Shown piece by piece: positions 1-12,180 of a DNA stretch of 64,000 nt. The stretch is taken from positions 1,525,501 through 1,589,500 of the forward strand of contig NC_092572.1 of the NCBI RefSeq assembly GCF_037975245.1. The letters run 5' to 3'. Every line of letters starts with the position of its first letter. The stretch's first letter is position 1. The notes under the pieces were generated by a model that worked only from the letters and a program-made list of their open reading frames with translations, ran no database searches and was not told the origin of the DNA. This stretch comes from Apostichopus japonicus (taxonomy: Eukaryota; Echinodermata; Holothuroidea; Aspidochirotida; Stichopodidae). Both the position numbers and the translations under genes were made by a program.

Positions 1-2153
1 ATCAAAGAATCCTTTTAAATAACCAATATTATTCTAAAGGATATTGAGGAGACAGCTCATCGTGGTACAGAGATCAATACTGTTAGAGTCTTCTTCACTG
101 AAGAAGGTCTAAAAATGCATTTAGAACTCAGTTCAGATGACAATACTTATTTTCACAACGATTTCATGTATTATCCTAATGTTTGTACTATGTCACAGTT
201 ATGACGAAATCTTTCCAAATACCATGTAATATAACAGCATTTATATCCACACGTCACTAATGGCGAAGTTATGTTTCAAGTTTTGGTTTCGTCACATCAG
301 TTTAATTACAGGTCAATAATTATTTTACCTTGGTTTTGTTCCGAAATCATTGAGAAGATATTATTCACCAGACCTATCAATGTCTTTACCAAAACATAGC
401 TTATCGTTAAAATTTCCGTTTGATTATCCGGTTTCAATTGTCATCAAGCTGCAATATTTATGTTCAAATTTTGTAACCTCTGAATATAAGCATTTGTGAC
501 GTTCCCTGTCTTTTGTCATTGTGTTGTTAACTGTAAACTGGTTTCGTAAGGATGTGGCCATATAGTGTGATGGACGAGATTGGTCGTTCTGTGCCATCTT
601 CGTTTATCAGTTCTTACTGATTCCCTGTTTCTTTTGCATGTTTTATTTGCTCTAACTCGACGTTTATTCAACAAATGTTCATGCTAAACTTTCAAGTACA
701 GGCCGTAGTCTGCAGGAAGGAGGGGTGGGTAGGTGAGTAGAAGGACTATCCCGTGAGATATATACTTCATAAATGACAATAGGCCTACGATCAAGTGAAT
801 CTCTGCACAGCAATAGTATGCGCAATTTAAGTTAGTTTTAGCGGAATCATTTCTTGTTTTCATTAGTCAGTGGCGTGCAACCTCAAGATTATATAGGCAC
901 AATTTGTAGGAATGGAGTTCATTAAGAACATATAAAGGTTTTATTTTAAAGGTTTATCACGTATTTGCACGACCGCTGATGCGATGACCGTGGGTTTGCT
1001 TTGGTTTTTACGAGTGTTGTTAAAAAACAATACACGTAGTGAGCTACTTACATTAATACTGTATAATATTGCGTGTACAGTGCAGTGATCTAATGTAAAA
1101 CTATGTTTCATTAATTGATCTTTGCAGCACTATGAAACATTTTGACGATACATAATGCTTCTCGATGTTCCTCAACTGCCCTCTAGAGTTCTACCCTGCA
1201 GCCCTGAAGTATACTGTATATGTTTTTTGTTTTTTTTCTAACGTGAATGTGCCCAGATACCCAATAGTGTGCTTTAAATGTACTTATTTTGTGTGCATTT
1301 TGCAAACATCTGTAAGTATAAGATCATTTTACTATTATATGCAAAGTTTAAGAATGTTTCCCCTTTGGTATAAGTTTCAATTTTATTAATTGTGATGAAT
1401 GCTCTAGGTTATACCTGGATGTTAAATAGAATATTAATTTAAGTCTTATCACTCATCCGATGTGACTTTTGTTAAAATATATTTATGTCTGACATATAAA
1501 TCAGAAACAAACATAAACACCCTTGTAGATTCCTAGACCGGAGTCCGCCCTTCGCTCCCATCGGGGCTTCGCTCCTGGACACCATCAGGGACACAAAGGC
1601 CACTGGAACCAATCCGATAAAGGCTTTGTACCAGAGCGCTCCCTCAGCTTTTATACATGTTCAGTGATTTATATCCACGACCCTTCCCTCCCCCCATTTT
1701 TCAATTGGTATTGACGCCCTGGTTTCAAGCTGTATTTTTAGATTCTTGAATGATGTATCTTCCACGTTTACATATTTCTAAAATTGAGATGTTTATGAAG
1801 AGGTTTTCATTTTCCGTACCCTGGGAATAAGAAAGAAACATAAAACATAAATATAAGAAATGAATTCTTATTTATTTTTTTTTTACTTTTGCGCATTGTT
1901 CGAATTTCCATTGATAAATAATGCGTAAATAGCATGGAGGTAGTCACATTTGCAAAGTAAATTGTAACCACAGTGTATATAAGCAATTAGAATATTGAAA
2001 GATGTGTGAAAAAACAGAGATTTATATAAGTAAAAATCTGACCAGTACACTCGTCTTTGACATCCCGTAGCGACTATTAAGATCAGTACTCTCATGAAAA
2101 ACTGTATGCTATACATGAACCTACACTAAAGGCTATAAAAGAATAAAACTCAC

Positions 2154-5100
2154 CGTATTACATTAGTATTTGCAATTTGTATGCAATGTGGATATTCTGG
2201 AAACCGAGGGTTGTGAAAGTCCACTAGATTTTCAACCTTTGGTAAATAGCTAAGCAGACGGATCGGCTTATCATATATCTCCAAAGAGTCGAGCTTTACC
2301 TGTTTGTATGAAATAATATATTTACAATTAATAACCATATTTCTATATATCTCGTTTAACGTCAGATGTAAATTAAAATAAATAGCTCTTTTATCTGAAT
2401 CTTAAATAATGTAAACGACGCAGATTAAATGTCTTCATTTTCAGTTTCTTGATCTTCCTGGAATTTACTTTCATGAGTACAAATTTAATTCAGAGACTTT
2501 GATGCAACAAGATTTCTCTGTTATACCAAACGAGTAAAAAAGACACGGTTTTGTCTAAAATAATGTGTGTTTAACTCGTAAACATACAGTCGAATGTCTT
2601 AAACAAACAATCATTTCGTTTGAATTATATCGTAATGACAACAAAGTAAGATGAAAATAAGATCAATGTAGAAATAGAAACCACTTACACCTGTTTCATT
2701 GAGAGTCTTCAATAAAAGCAGTATCGCTTCTTTGTAGTAATCACTTGTGCTTTGTCTGAACACCAGCTTCCTCATTTGTAACTTTCTAGCATAAAGTTTG
2801 TATTCCTCTTTGTCTTTTGTTCCTACTTTTAGTAAATATGCTAATATATCAAAGTTTGTAGATTGAGTAATAAACGTGGCGGTATCACCATCTTCGAAAA
2901 AATTAAACAAATTTTCTTTTTTAGTCGTACTGCTCCTACCGTTAGCATTTAAGTAGACTGACTTAAACAACCGAACAATTAATGGAGATATAGTGCGGTC
3001 AAGTTTATTGTAAATGTTCGGGTGATCGTTCAACTCATCTAACATTTCTTGAAGAGGTGTTGTTTGAGCTGTCCAACGTTGTCGTATTCCCTCCACAACT
3101 TTCAATATTTTCCACATTTTCCCATGCATCTCCATTTCAAAAAAATCTTTAATTTGTTGTTTACTAAACCCCCGCAGTTCTACCCGAGCGGTATTTTCGT
3201 GAAAACGTGTCATTTCAAGTACGTTATTATCGGAAGTTACCCAGATTTTCATTTTCTCGAATTTGCTTGCCTCATTATACAAAAGCTCTTCTACAGTTAA
3301 AATATGTTGATATGCATTGTGAAGACTCGATGGAGTGATACTAGGACTTGACCAATTGTTAATTCCATCTAACATTACAATGCTTTTTTTAGTCTGTATT
3401 TCATTATGTAGTGTTTGGCAAGCTTTCTCAGATATTTGACATCTCAATTTTGTTAAGATTTCCTCCAATATATTAGCGCCTTTGGGAACATAATCAAGCT
3501 GAAGGTATATCAAAATATAATCTTTAAGAATTTCTCCATTCATCCACCTCCTTGCTATGTTTTTGAATAAGTGTGATTTGCCAATAGCGCGTTCTCCACA
3601 AAATAACACTCGTTTATCATGGTCGCCCCGGCATAAATGGTGAAGAAGTATATCGTCGTTGTTCGCTGCTATATTTCCTTGTCCACTTTTTTATTTTATG
3701 TAACGTTATCTGGTAAATGCTATCACTGCACCAAGTTCTTCTCAAGGGAATGTAACTCTGCTTTAATTTTTGTTTCAACATATCTGTAATAGAATCGATC
3801 AATCGTAAACGTTTATAAAAATACATTGACTAATTTAAATTTTAGAAAAAAATCTAGCAAAAGCATGATACATATGGAGACCTGCGGTATTCATTATAAG
3901 ACCCAATAAGCACATCTCAACAACAGGAAGCAAACGTATGGACATGATAACTACTTAGGAGAAGTCACCTCTTGTATGGTAACACAGGGAACACATCGTA
4001 TATGTGGTTGGGAAATTGCCCTACTGTAACATATATTTAGAGAACAACAACAAAATATATTATTCAAAATTATTAAAACAGCTACCTTGTTGACGAAGCC
4101 ACATCCATAGTCTTAAGCAAACGAAAGCTGCAGCTGTTATTATGAAGGCGAAAAACACAGCGATCACAGCTATGCTAGCCGTGGTGTTGTCTGATAAATA
4201 AGATAGAAAGTCATTATTAAGAAGGCATTTATCCATCCACCAGCCATCCATCCAGCAAACCAGCCACATATACATATACAAGTGATTTTTACATGTTTAC
4301 ATCCTATTGCTATCTTATTGTACCTTTGCAGAGAAGTGCAAGAAAGAAGTGCAATACTTATTAAATCGTTTCCCTTACGCTTCAGAAAAGAACGTGACGT
4401 AACGATACAAAAATATGTGCAGGTTTTGTAAACACTCTATCCAGAAAGTCGAACAATTTTCTTATTATTTTCTATCTTTTTATCACCCTCTACTCTTGTT
4501 TAAGTAAACTGAAAATGTAATGTAATGTAAATAAAATCTTATATAGCGCACTACGCGCGATGCATCTGTGCGCTTTACAATCTAGAAAATACAATGCCAT
4601 AAAACAATAAAATACAGAACAAGAAAATACAGAAAATGCGAAATACGAATCATTATCAAAGGGCCATAAACGTATTTAATTTGTAAGAAATGTCTTAAAC
4701 TGTAGCTGTTAGCAGGGTGGATCACGTGGTTATTGTGTTCCTGTGTCAATTGTGTACACGTATGTTTGACTATATCTCATCCTATATTCCATGTATCCGT
4801 ATCAGGTTTAATGTAGACATTTCCTACTATTTACAGCATTTTGTTTTGATAACTTAGTTGACTAATTACAATTTATTTACAGAATGGCCATTGCATAAAA
4901 CTTAACGTGCTTGCCGAACGGCAGGGAACTTCCTATCAACAGAGATTTCTAAAACATCAATATGTGTGGTCATACAGTTACAATTAGACATGCACATATC
5001 TAATAGTGCTAATAATGATTACGATAGCAATGACGATGACATTGACGATGTGTTAAATACATCGTGTATAGCTAGGTTGGGTTTCTTGTATAACTTAAGC

Positions 5101-6076
5101 CCCTTAAGTCATATATAATAATAACATTTTTTTAATTAGCATGTAAAGAGCTAGCTATGTATAAGCACGCACAAATGTCGTAAATTGTTCCTTTATATCT
5201 TGCAAGGCATATATAATACGATATGCTATATTTTCTGTATTTTGTTTACATATGTTCAAGACTGACTAATTACAAAGTAACTACAATCCAAGAGAGATTC
5301 ATTATCTACTGATATGAGGTCATTCACGTGACCAGCTCAACTCAAATTGCGGCAATTGTGCAATAATGCATAGCTCAAATCTCTAATTTCATAATGTCGA
5401 TTCCATCTCCTAGGAAAGTAAGGAAGGATACTATCAAGAAAAAGGTGGGTGCAAAAATAATACAAATCAAAATGTTCAGAAATTTTAAAAACGAGACGTT
5501 TATAAATTGCCTCTGTGAACATAATACGATGTCGGTTCACCTACAAATCGTTAGCTATCATTTTATTGTTTCAAGTTTTCATGATAATAGGAAGCATAAA
5601 TCCATTAAACTTATATTACGAAATGGCCGTATAGGCGTTAAAAAGTTAATGTACAAAACAAACGTCTTGTTTCATACCTACTTCTTCTACCATGGTCGTC
5701 ATGGACGACATATGTCACGTTTGTTCCTATAAATTTCTCTATATTATATAGGCATATGCCAAAACAATGCTTCATACTAGAAATAAAATAAATCTAGCAA
5801 CTGATTTCATTTAATAAACATATCCTTTCTAGTCATTTATAAACTCGACCACCATGCAAAATTATTTAGACCATAATCTGAAATATAGCTTTGCCTATAT
5901 CAAGCTACATTTAAACAAGAAGTTTGAGAGAATATACATGTGACTAATATAGAGTAAAACTTACTCAATTTGTTGACTGCAGAGTCGGCAGTTTTAGGCA
6001 CAGAGGGAGTATTGGTGCAAGGATCCTTCTTTTTTTCGCTGTATGGTGCTAGAGCTTTTGTCACACCCGAAGACAT
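2154..6076 (-). pseudogene. N-A: membrane-anchored NACHT NTPase, frameshifted
   Basis: Exons on the minus strand: 6076-5965 (MSSGVTKAL start, 37 codons), 4190-4086 (transmembrane), 3783-2689 (NACHT), 2299-2154 (LRR-like, 48 codons). Phases join 1-1-0 with consensus splice sites. The TM exon has a hydrophobic run starting IAVIAVFF, then R and W-rich residues, which predicts the NACHT region inside the cell. NACHT signs are Walker A GERAIGKS, Walker B IVMLDGI and the LRGF motif. Two defects are visible. A one-base indel in the T-run at 3687-3692 breaks the reading frame between the conserved ITLH segment and VLFCGE. The third Walker A glycine of the paralogs is alanine. There is no signal peptide or Ig exon. 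The four-base TGAG at the last donor also supplies an in-frame stop, so the true 3' end is uncertain. The frameshift could be an assembly error, in which case the gene may be functional. Confidence 0.7.
4512..4600 (-). mobile_element. L2-type LINE 3' tail fragment
   Basis: Read on the minus strand, the block runs from GTAAAGCGCAC through GCGCTATATAAG to an ACATT short tandem tail. That ending resembles the 3' terminus of L2-like LINEs and matches the 3' end of the longer element at 56262-56885. It sits in the N-A intron between the 5' exon and the TM exon. Copy B has no counterpart at this position. Confidence 0.5.
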
Positions 6077-7815
6077 ATTTTGTTGTTTTGGGACAGTGTG
6101 TTAAAGTAACAAGTTAAGCTGCTAGCTTGGAAGTTTGAACTGTTTTGTTGAACTCGTCACAGGTATGGCCATATGTTAGCGCTATCACATGGTAAGACTG
6201 GAGTCAAAATTGAAATAGGCAAGAAAGAAACAACAGTCAGTTTTTGGTGTTTATAATTTCCAAAGATTTTCTAAGCAATCAACTTTAGCCACCAAAGTAT
6301 GCTTTTAACATTAAAAAAGCTATACCACGCAATTTCAATAACTTTGGTGCCTGCAAACATTTGTGAAATTTTACCCCGTTGAAATCCATTGAACATATGT
6401 TCTTTAAGCATTTTACGTAAAATAATGCAATATTAATATGTAGATTCTGGTATTCACCAAAGCTTGTGGGTCTTCACCATTTTGTCAGTTTGAGATTATA
6501 TTTGCATAATTGCTAAAGTGCGGTTTCCCTCTTTCGTGTTATCTTCAGACACGTTGACGTTTTGAGTCCGTCGACATTACGATAAGTATGTTGTTAGCGA
6601 AACAACTTTCCCCAAAATTTTCTCATGTCTGCTTTCATTAAGTGACCGTTTGACTTTTACATTTATTTAAAAGCTGTTAATTTGCTTAGTCAGATGTTTT
6701 GCATAGTTTGGAAGTAATCAGTAATCTGTCATATTAGTACTATGGTAATGACAAAGATTCTCTTTTCTTTTGTTAACATCTGCGCTTTGTTCTTTAAGGT
6801 CAATTGCCATTGCATTCTATTCCCCGGAATATTCCCCCAAATGTTAAGCCTGTTGGCCCAACTGTTAAATAATACAGCCCTTCGCAGTAAAGGTTCTTTG
6901 CACAAACGAAGTTTGATATTGACTTCTTTACATCATGTGGCTTTTAATATTTTTTATATCTTTTTTTTTTACATTTTTTTTTTACATATGGTATGATACT
7001 CTATATGAATGTGAATGCTTCGACAATTTTGCCGTATTTTTCTATATACGTGGTATTTCTTCTTTACATATTAAGAAATGCACATGTTCTTGCTATTAAG
7101 AGAAACGTGTGTTTATAAAAACGTTTTTTGCTTGGACATTTAATTGGTTAATCTTTCATGAAACGCAACCACATATTCGATGTGCGGCGTAACGTCTTGA
7201 ACATTTTGAAGTTCAATCTGATCTCAGTTATAGTTTATCAGAAAAGAAAACCAAAAAATCTAAAAGAAAATAAAGGAAGCAGAACTTCATCATACTCATA
7301 ATCGTTGTCGTTACCGTTATCACTTTATTGATCGTCGCACTCGTCCTCAAAATAACCAAAACCATTACAGTCACTACCATTACTACCGTTAAATCGACAC
7401 CCAGCAGACTTCTGATTGATTTATCCAGTGTTAATTCCTCATCCAATATAATTTGTATTGTAAAGATATTAACAAAATATACTCAGAAAAATACATGTCT
7501 ATCACATCTGAAGATCATTCTAACCTTCAGCTATTGCTTTATTGTGTTGAAGGAGGAATAAGCGGTGTTTTCCTTGACTTTTTTATATCAACATCTTGAT
7601 CACACATTAAAAATGCAAAAATATGAGTTATTAAAGTTTTCGAACATGTACACAAAATATCTGACCTATTTCTGCTCCACTCGATAGTATATTAAAGGTC
7701 CACAACAGACGATCGTCATTTTGACGTTTCTGATTAGTGTTTTTTATGTAACCGTTCTTACTATTTCGAAAATTTGATATTTTGTCGATATAGTATCACT
7801 GGTTCATTAGCCTAG
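6077..7815. other. Divergent intergenic spacer of copy A, no gene seen
   Basis: Spacer between the N-A 5' exon and the LTR-like insertion upstream of K-A. Short reading frames here are low-complexity (T-rich runs near 6955-6990) and lack splice-consistent partners. Parts near 7530-7700 align with copy B around 56890-57030, which supports non-coding shared ancestry. Promoters for the divergent genes probably lie here, but no specific element could be assigned. Confidence 0.5.
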
Positions 7816-8911
7816 TGTTACGAGGGCCCATTGTAGCCTAAAGCTAGTCACTGCTAGTGAGGAACCTAATGTTATAATATAGAAAGTATTTGAAATTGCC
7901 AACGTGATAAATCAATATTTGAGAAATTAGGTCGGGTTACCGTGTCAGAATGTTATAATACACGATTGTTCTGGTATATTCCTTATGATGACACGCTGGT
8001 CTCGGGTTAACGTCGGTTTACGTGAAATCGCGTGTAAGCTGTGCACACATCTTCGTGGATTCTCTGGAATGTTCGCGAGATATGCAAAGGACTTCCAAGA
8101 ATGGAGAAACTGGGTCGAGTTGTTACTCAGGTGTATCGAGAAAGATCTAGATGATTCTTGACATGGCGAATCGTATAAAAACCCGCCCAGATCGGAGAGT
8201 TTCTCAGTTTCTGAACGAATACAAGCGACCACACTTATTATACCATTCTACTATATATCGTCAGTGCTCAACTGCCAGTAGTTTCTGAAGGATTGAGATA
8301 TCGATACCAAGATTGATTCTACACTTCCATTCAGAAGTTTGAAGGGGACTTTGCTGTGAAACTACAGTTTTCCAGTCTTTATTTCGGAGAAGGTGAAGAA
8401 TTTCTGTCTCCGTTGAGGAAGTTCGTTACGCCAGGAGTTGGTGGATATAAAGCTGATTTTGGACTCTGGTAATATTTAGTCGGCGAGAAGTTCGACTTGT
8501 GCTTCACTCGATTGTAGCTGGAAGTCCGTCTTCTATTTTGGAGCATCGCCGGAAAGAAGGTGACTGCTGTTTCTGGGATCGCGAGAAACTTCGTCGAGGA
8601 CCAGTGAATTTCGCGGTACAACGGGCCGAGAATCGTCGTCATCAAGGTCGCGGCCGCTGAGGGATATCGCCGTTGGAAGAGACCAGCGTGTTTTAAAGTG
8701 TATCCTATCTTGTTAAGTTTGTGAGTAATTTTCTATATATTTGTAATTACCATTTGTTGTTGTTGGTTCAAACTCCATTGTTCAATATAGTTTACGTTCT
8801 CATTCAAATTCTCTAGACTCGTCAATTTGTCTGTGTTCCTTACGGAAACGAACCCAGGCTTGTGTCTCGTTAAAAATTAGTTATCGAGACCTCTCGCATT
8901 CCAACGTAACA
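7816..8911 (+). mobile_element. Putative solo LTR, no clear target duplication
   Basis: A 1,096-bp block beginning TGTTACG and ending CGTAACA, a perfect 7-bp terminal inverted match with TG...CA ends. It is more GC-rich than its surroundings. A TATA box (TATAAAA, 8174-8180) sits at a plausible LTR promoter position. The paralogous site in copy B, near 57180-57200, lacks the block, which supports insertion. No coding capacity is visible. The flanks (CCTAG left, AAAGA right) do not match, so either a target duplication has decayed or the ends are slightly misplaced. Confidence 0.55.
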
Positions 8912-9116
8912 AAAGATAGATAGTGTACGTTATTTATTAGAAACCTTGTTAACCTATTCGCCGACGTCAGTCACAAACAGAAAGTGTACAATTTCATGTT
9001 TCGTCCAACAAACAAACAACTATTTCATTCGAGCTCAGATAAGAAAATCATTCACTAAATTTAATCAATGCATCGATCTCTAGGAACGTTAGTATTAAAG
9101 TAGTTACTTCTTAATC

Positions 9117-9146
9117 ACATTTTAGTTGTGATTCTCTATTATAACG
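9117..9146 (+). promoter_or_regulatory. Conserved K-family 5' leader block (K-A)
   Basis: The block starts ACATTTTAGTTGTGATTCTC and continues through a TTATAAC core, 141 bp before the K-A start codon. It recurs nearly unchanged at 17567 and 59525, while nearby non-coding DNA has diverged. It could be a core promoter or a 5' UTR element; the sequence alone does not separate these. Confidence 0.45.
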
Positions 9147-9816
9147 CGTCACTGAATGAAAATATTACTAATCTGATTTCACTTTTACATCATTACATGA
9201 GAATATTTTTCGATAATCTCTTACGTCGGATACAGTGTTTGTATTACCAAGAACATAATGACCCAATTTAGGGTAATAATATTGTCTTCACTCAGCCTGT
9301 CGCTGATTATCTGCGGTAAGTAAGAACATACAAATATTTCAATAAATATGTAATAGTATCATATAATTCAATACTAAGTTACGGTACGTTTCATTTTGCA
9401 GATGGACAAGAAAACACAACTGAAATGTGTGAAGAAATATATGGTTTTCAGAAAACTTTATGTAAGGTCTCGCCTTGGGGTCCTGTCTGCATTGTTTGAG
9501 TTGTTTATCAGGAACCTGACGTGACATTAGTTCATTGCTGAGACTCGAATTGCTTACGGAGACATGAATATGGGGAAACGTAACAGAGTAAGCGAAAATT
9601 ACTGCCATGAGACGAATGCTTCGTTAAGTGTGGAACCTTTTGACGCTGAGAATGAATCCTCTGTTCTATGTCAACAGTCATATGTAAATAGACGGTGAGT
9701 AAATTTTACACTTTTACGTAAGCGACTATGAATTAACAGAATTGTCAATATTAATATATTGAGAGTCAATAAAAGTATACAGCTAGCTTATTTTTGCATC
9801 ATTGTTTCCTGTGCAG

Positions 9817-10322
9817 ACAATGTTGAAAGTACAGGAGATCAGCCTGGTAAATTCTTCTTCAATCCAAACTAATTGAGATTCCGTAATGATAATATAACAA
9901 CATATCTTAACAATAATGATACAATTTGTGCTGGTAGGGATATTTAAACTTTAGTGGCATGAAAACACAGATATTTATCATCGATATCCACATGGTAAAT
10001 GCGTTTTCAATAACAAAACTGATTCGATTTCCTTTAATAATAATACATTACGATTTTATTAATGATGTGTTCATCGTCCGCTGGAAGACACACTATTTTG
10101 TTTTGACATGTAAGTCTCTGCAGATAAAAGAGAATACTCAGGGAGATCCACATGGAAAGTTAATTTTCAATATCATATGTAACTATGATTCCGTTTTAAT
10201 AACAACACAACATTTTGTTTTGGTAAGTATGGGTTCATCGTGTGCAGGAAGCGACACTCATTTGTTTTTGACAATTTTGCCCTTCTCTACAAACAAAGAA
10301 ATTGGTCAAGGAGATCCACATG
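9817..10322 (+). repeat. Decayed stalk mini-exon array in K-A
   Basis: Units with the ending GGAGATCCACATG followed by a donor-like GTAAAT occur at 9817-9846 (intact splice sites), near 9980-9994 (3' part only), 10124-10154 (31 bases, donor GT lost) and 10293-10322 (acceptor CAG changed to CAA). The intervening intron pieces are also similar to one another, so whole exon-plus-intron units of about 160-170 bp were duplicated and then decayed. The intact array in K-B (60283-60820) is the reference. Confidence 0.7.
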
Positions 10323-10995
10323 GTAAATTAGCGTTCAATAACAAATCTAATTAAGATTCACTTTTCATAACAATGTATTATAAAAAGTATGTTCATCGTG
10401 TGCTGAGGGTGGCACTCAATTTGTAGCAAAGTAATTTTTTCTCGTAGTTTTGTCATAAAGCACTCTCTTCAAGAAAGGTACTGATGACGCCTCAAGGCTC
10501 CTGCAAATTATATTATATTTATCCAAATAACTGATGTATGGAGAGAATCAAATATTTGACGAAAAAGGTAAACATATGACATTAAAACGTAAGTTAATTA
10601 AAAGTACTTATTATTCATACTTATCACCACTCTTTAGCTATATATTAATTTCTTTAAATAATTTCTTAATGTGTCTGGTATTTACAGCCTGCTCTCACAG
10701 AGGTAGAAAAGATGAATAATTAAGAAAGTCTTACGAAATACGCAGGAAATTTACGTTTTGGGGATTTGAGAAGACTCCCTATTTTCCAATGTTTTAGTTT
10801 TATGATATTATTATTATTATTATTATTGTTAATCCATTGTGTATACGGAAAACTCCTCCTACGGCATGGATGGCTACTGAGTGATTCTTGGAACTTTTTC
10901 TGTTTTCTTGTGGGAGCTTCTGTCGATAGGTAATATTTCATAAACTGAATTACTTTGGAACCAACCAATTTAAGACAGTCAAATTTCATTTTTTT

Positions 10996-11020
10996 GGGCG
11001 GGGGTGGGGGGGGGGGGTGG
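10996..11020 (+). other. G-rich tract, quadruplex-capable
   Basis: Runs of G interrupted by single C or T bases (GGGCGGGGGTGGG and onward) lie about 95 bp before the 11114 exon of the K-A relic. Four G-runs of three or more are present, so a G-quadruplex is possible. It is a short low-complexity tract and may be only a slippage product. Confidence 0.5.
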
Positions 11021-11615
11021 AGAAACGTAGTACGTACTGTCATGTATTTTCATCTAAGAACACTATTCACCATTCATTTGTTATTCTCATATATGTCTCA
11101 CTTTTCTTGCAAGGTAACATACCGTTTGCTGGTATCTCCCAAGAAGAATTCAAAGCGAAGGTTCTTGACGGGTTTATGTTATCGAGAACGTACGTTTCTC
11201 CAAAAGATATGTAAAAAAGATGAATATTCTATACTTTCTTCATTAAAAAGTGTTAAATTGTTACGTGCATGCAGAACGTTTAAAAGTAATTTTAAATAAA
11301 AATAGCCGAATTGGAACACCTTATTGATCTCTGTAAACCAAATAAGAATTATGAAACACTTTCCAAGGTATACAAATATCTTTCTTGTGAATAGTTAAAC
11401 AGACTTCATAGATATTAACGGGTCAGATGACTGTAGTTTTAGGTACACGAATATTTCCCAGAGTTACAAATTGTTCGTTTTTAACTGTAATTCTCTTAAT
11501 ATCTTAAAGTAGTTTTGTAACTCCACTTAATGATTACTGTGAAACTATGAAAACTAACAAAGACATGTACACGGCATATTAATTAATATAACTCAGCACA
11601 CTAAATGTAGTTGTG

Positions 11616-11617
<2 letters not shown>

Positions 11618-11672
<55 letters not shown>

Positions 11673-11703
11673 TATATATATATACACACACACATATATA
11701 TAT

Positions 11704-11764
<61 letters not shown>
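11618..11764. repeat. TA microsatellite with CA blocks
   Basis: Long alternating TA tract with interspersed ACACAC blocks, ending about 20 bp before the acceptor of the K-A exon at 11784. Reading frames through it on both strands consist of YI/IY or TH repeats and are artefacts. Confidence 0.95.
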
Positions 11765-11766
<2 letters not shown>

Positions 11767-12180
11767 TATTCATCGTTCATTAGGTTTCGAATTATGGTGT
11801 CTTGCTGGCGAAAGAACCACACCATGCGATCTTCGTGCAGTAATATATTGGAAACTATTCGATGTGAATATGAAAAGTTGCATGAGGTAAGTAAACCATA
11901 CATAAGCAAAATATGTTAGAAATTGCTTTAATTTTACCTCCGAGTCTTAAAATAATGTTTATCCAGTTCTTTGAAAAAACATACTTATTTCAATTGAACA
12001 ACCTAGCAGGTTTAATATTAAGAAACATCGAATTATAATTAAATTTTAATTGTGCTAGATTTAAATGGATAGAACAATATATTTGCTTCTATCAAAGTTG
12101 CAGTTAGTTATTTCTTGGTTGTTCACGACGCAATGTATTATTTCGTTTTCTTTCAGAATTACCAAGAATATGATTACTGA

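Larger units (their letters stand above)
1..10440. repeat. Segmental duplication, copy A
   Basis: This stretch aligns by eye, in the same order and orientation, with about 47170-60960. Matching landmarks include the opening block (30-230 with 47188-47400), the N-gene 3' exons, the NACHT exon, the TM exon, the N 5' exon, and the K leader and first exons. Copy A lacks about 2.9 kb present in copy B near 47830-50770 and has an LTR-like insertion at 7816-8911 that B lacks. Divergence is substantial, with many indels, so the duplication is old. The left end of copy A is cut by the window edge. Confidence 0.8.
9258..12180 (+). pseudogene. K-A: Ig-like receptor kinase relic
   Basis: Recognisable pieces: signal exon 9258-9315 (MTQFRVIILSS start), Ig-like exon 9402-9694, stalk mini-exon 9817-9846 plus decayed copies to 10322, and then only the kinase C-lobe: relic 10448-10567, exons 11114-11210, 11784-11886 and 12157-12180. 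The Ig exon carries a TGC-to-TGA change after CIV, a one-base insertion beside the conserved tryptophan region (lost), and a deletion of about 28 bases near its end compared with K-C. The relic at 10448 keeps MTP and DVW traces with an internal frameshift. The last three exons are open and in phase: NIPFAGISQEEF, IMVSCW and a terminal NYQEYDY. The TM exon and all N-lobe, HRD and DFG exons are missing, so a large deletion joined ectodomain to C-lobe. Not a working receptor. Confidence 0.85.

Noticed and set aside
1883..2116. Possible last coding exon of N-A (with a similar stretch near 51950-52140 for N-B)
   Set aside because: DNA is shared between copies, but phase-compatible acceptors give early stops in N-A and an unconvincing peptide in N-B; not conserved as coding.
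5394..5732. 112-codon frame inside the N-A intron
   Set aside because: No counterpart kept open in copy B, and overlapped by an opposite-strand frame; no domain signs.
8379..8645. Minus-strand frames across the GC-rich block at 7945-8650
   Set aside because: The block is better explained as an LTR (TATA box, TG...CA inverted ends, absent from copy B).
7811..8916. Target-site duplication around the copy A LTR
   Set aside because: CCTAG and AAAGA do not match; reported as absent rather than forced.
11601..11919. 102-codon frames of YI/TH repeats on both strands
   Set aside because: Translated TA/CA microsatellite. Only the 3' part on the plus strand overlaps a genuine kinase-relic exon (11784-11886).
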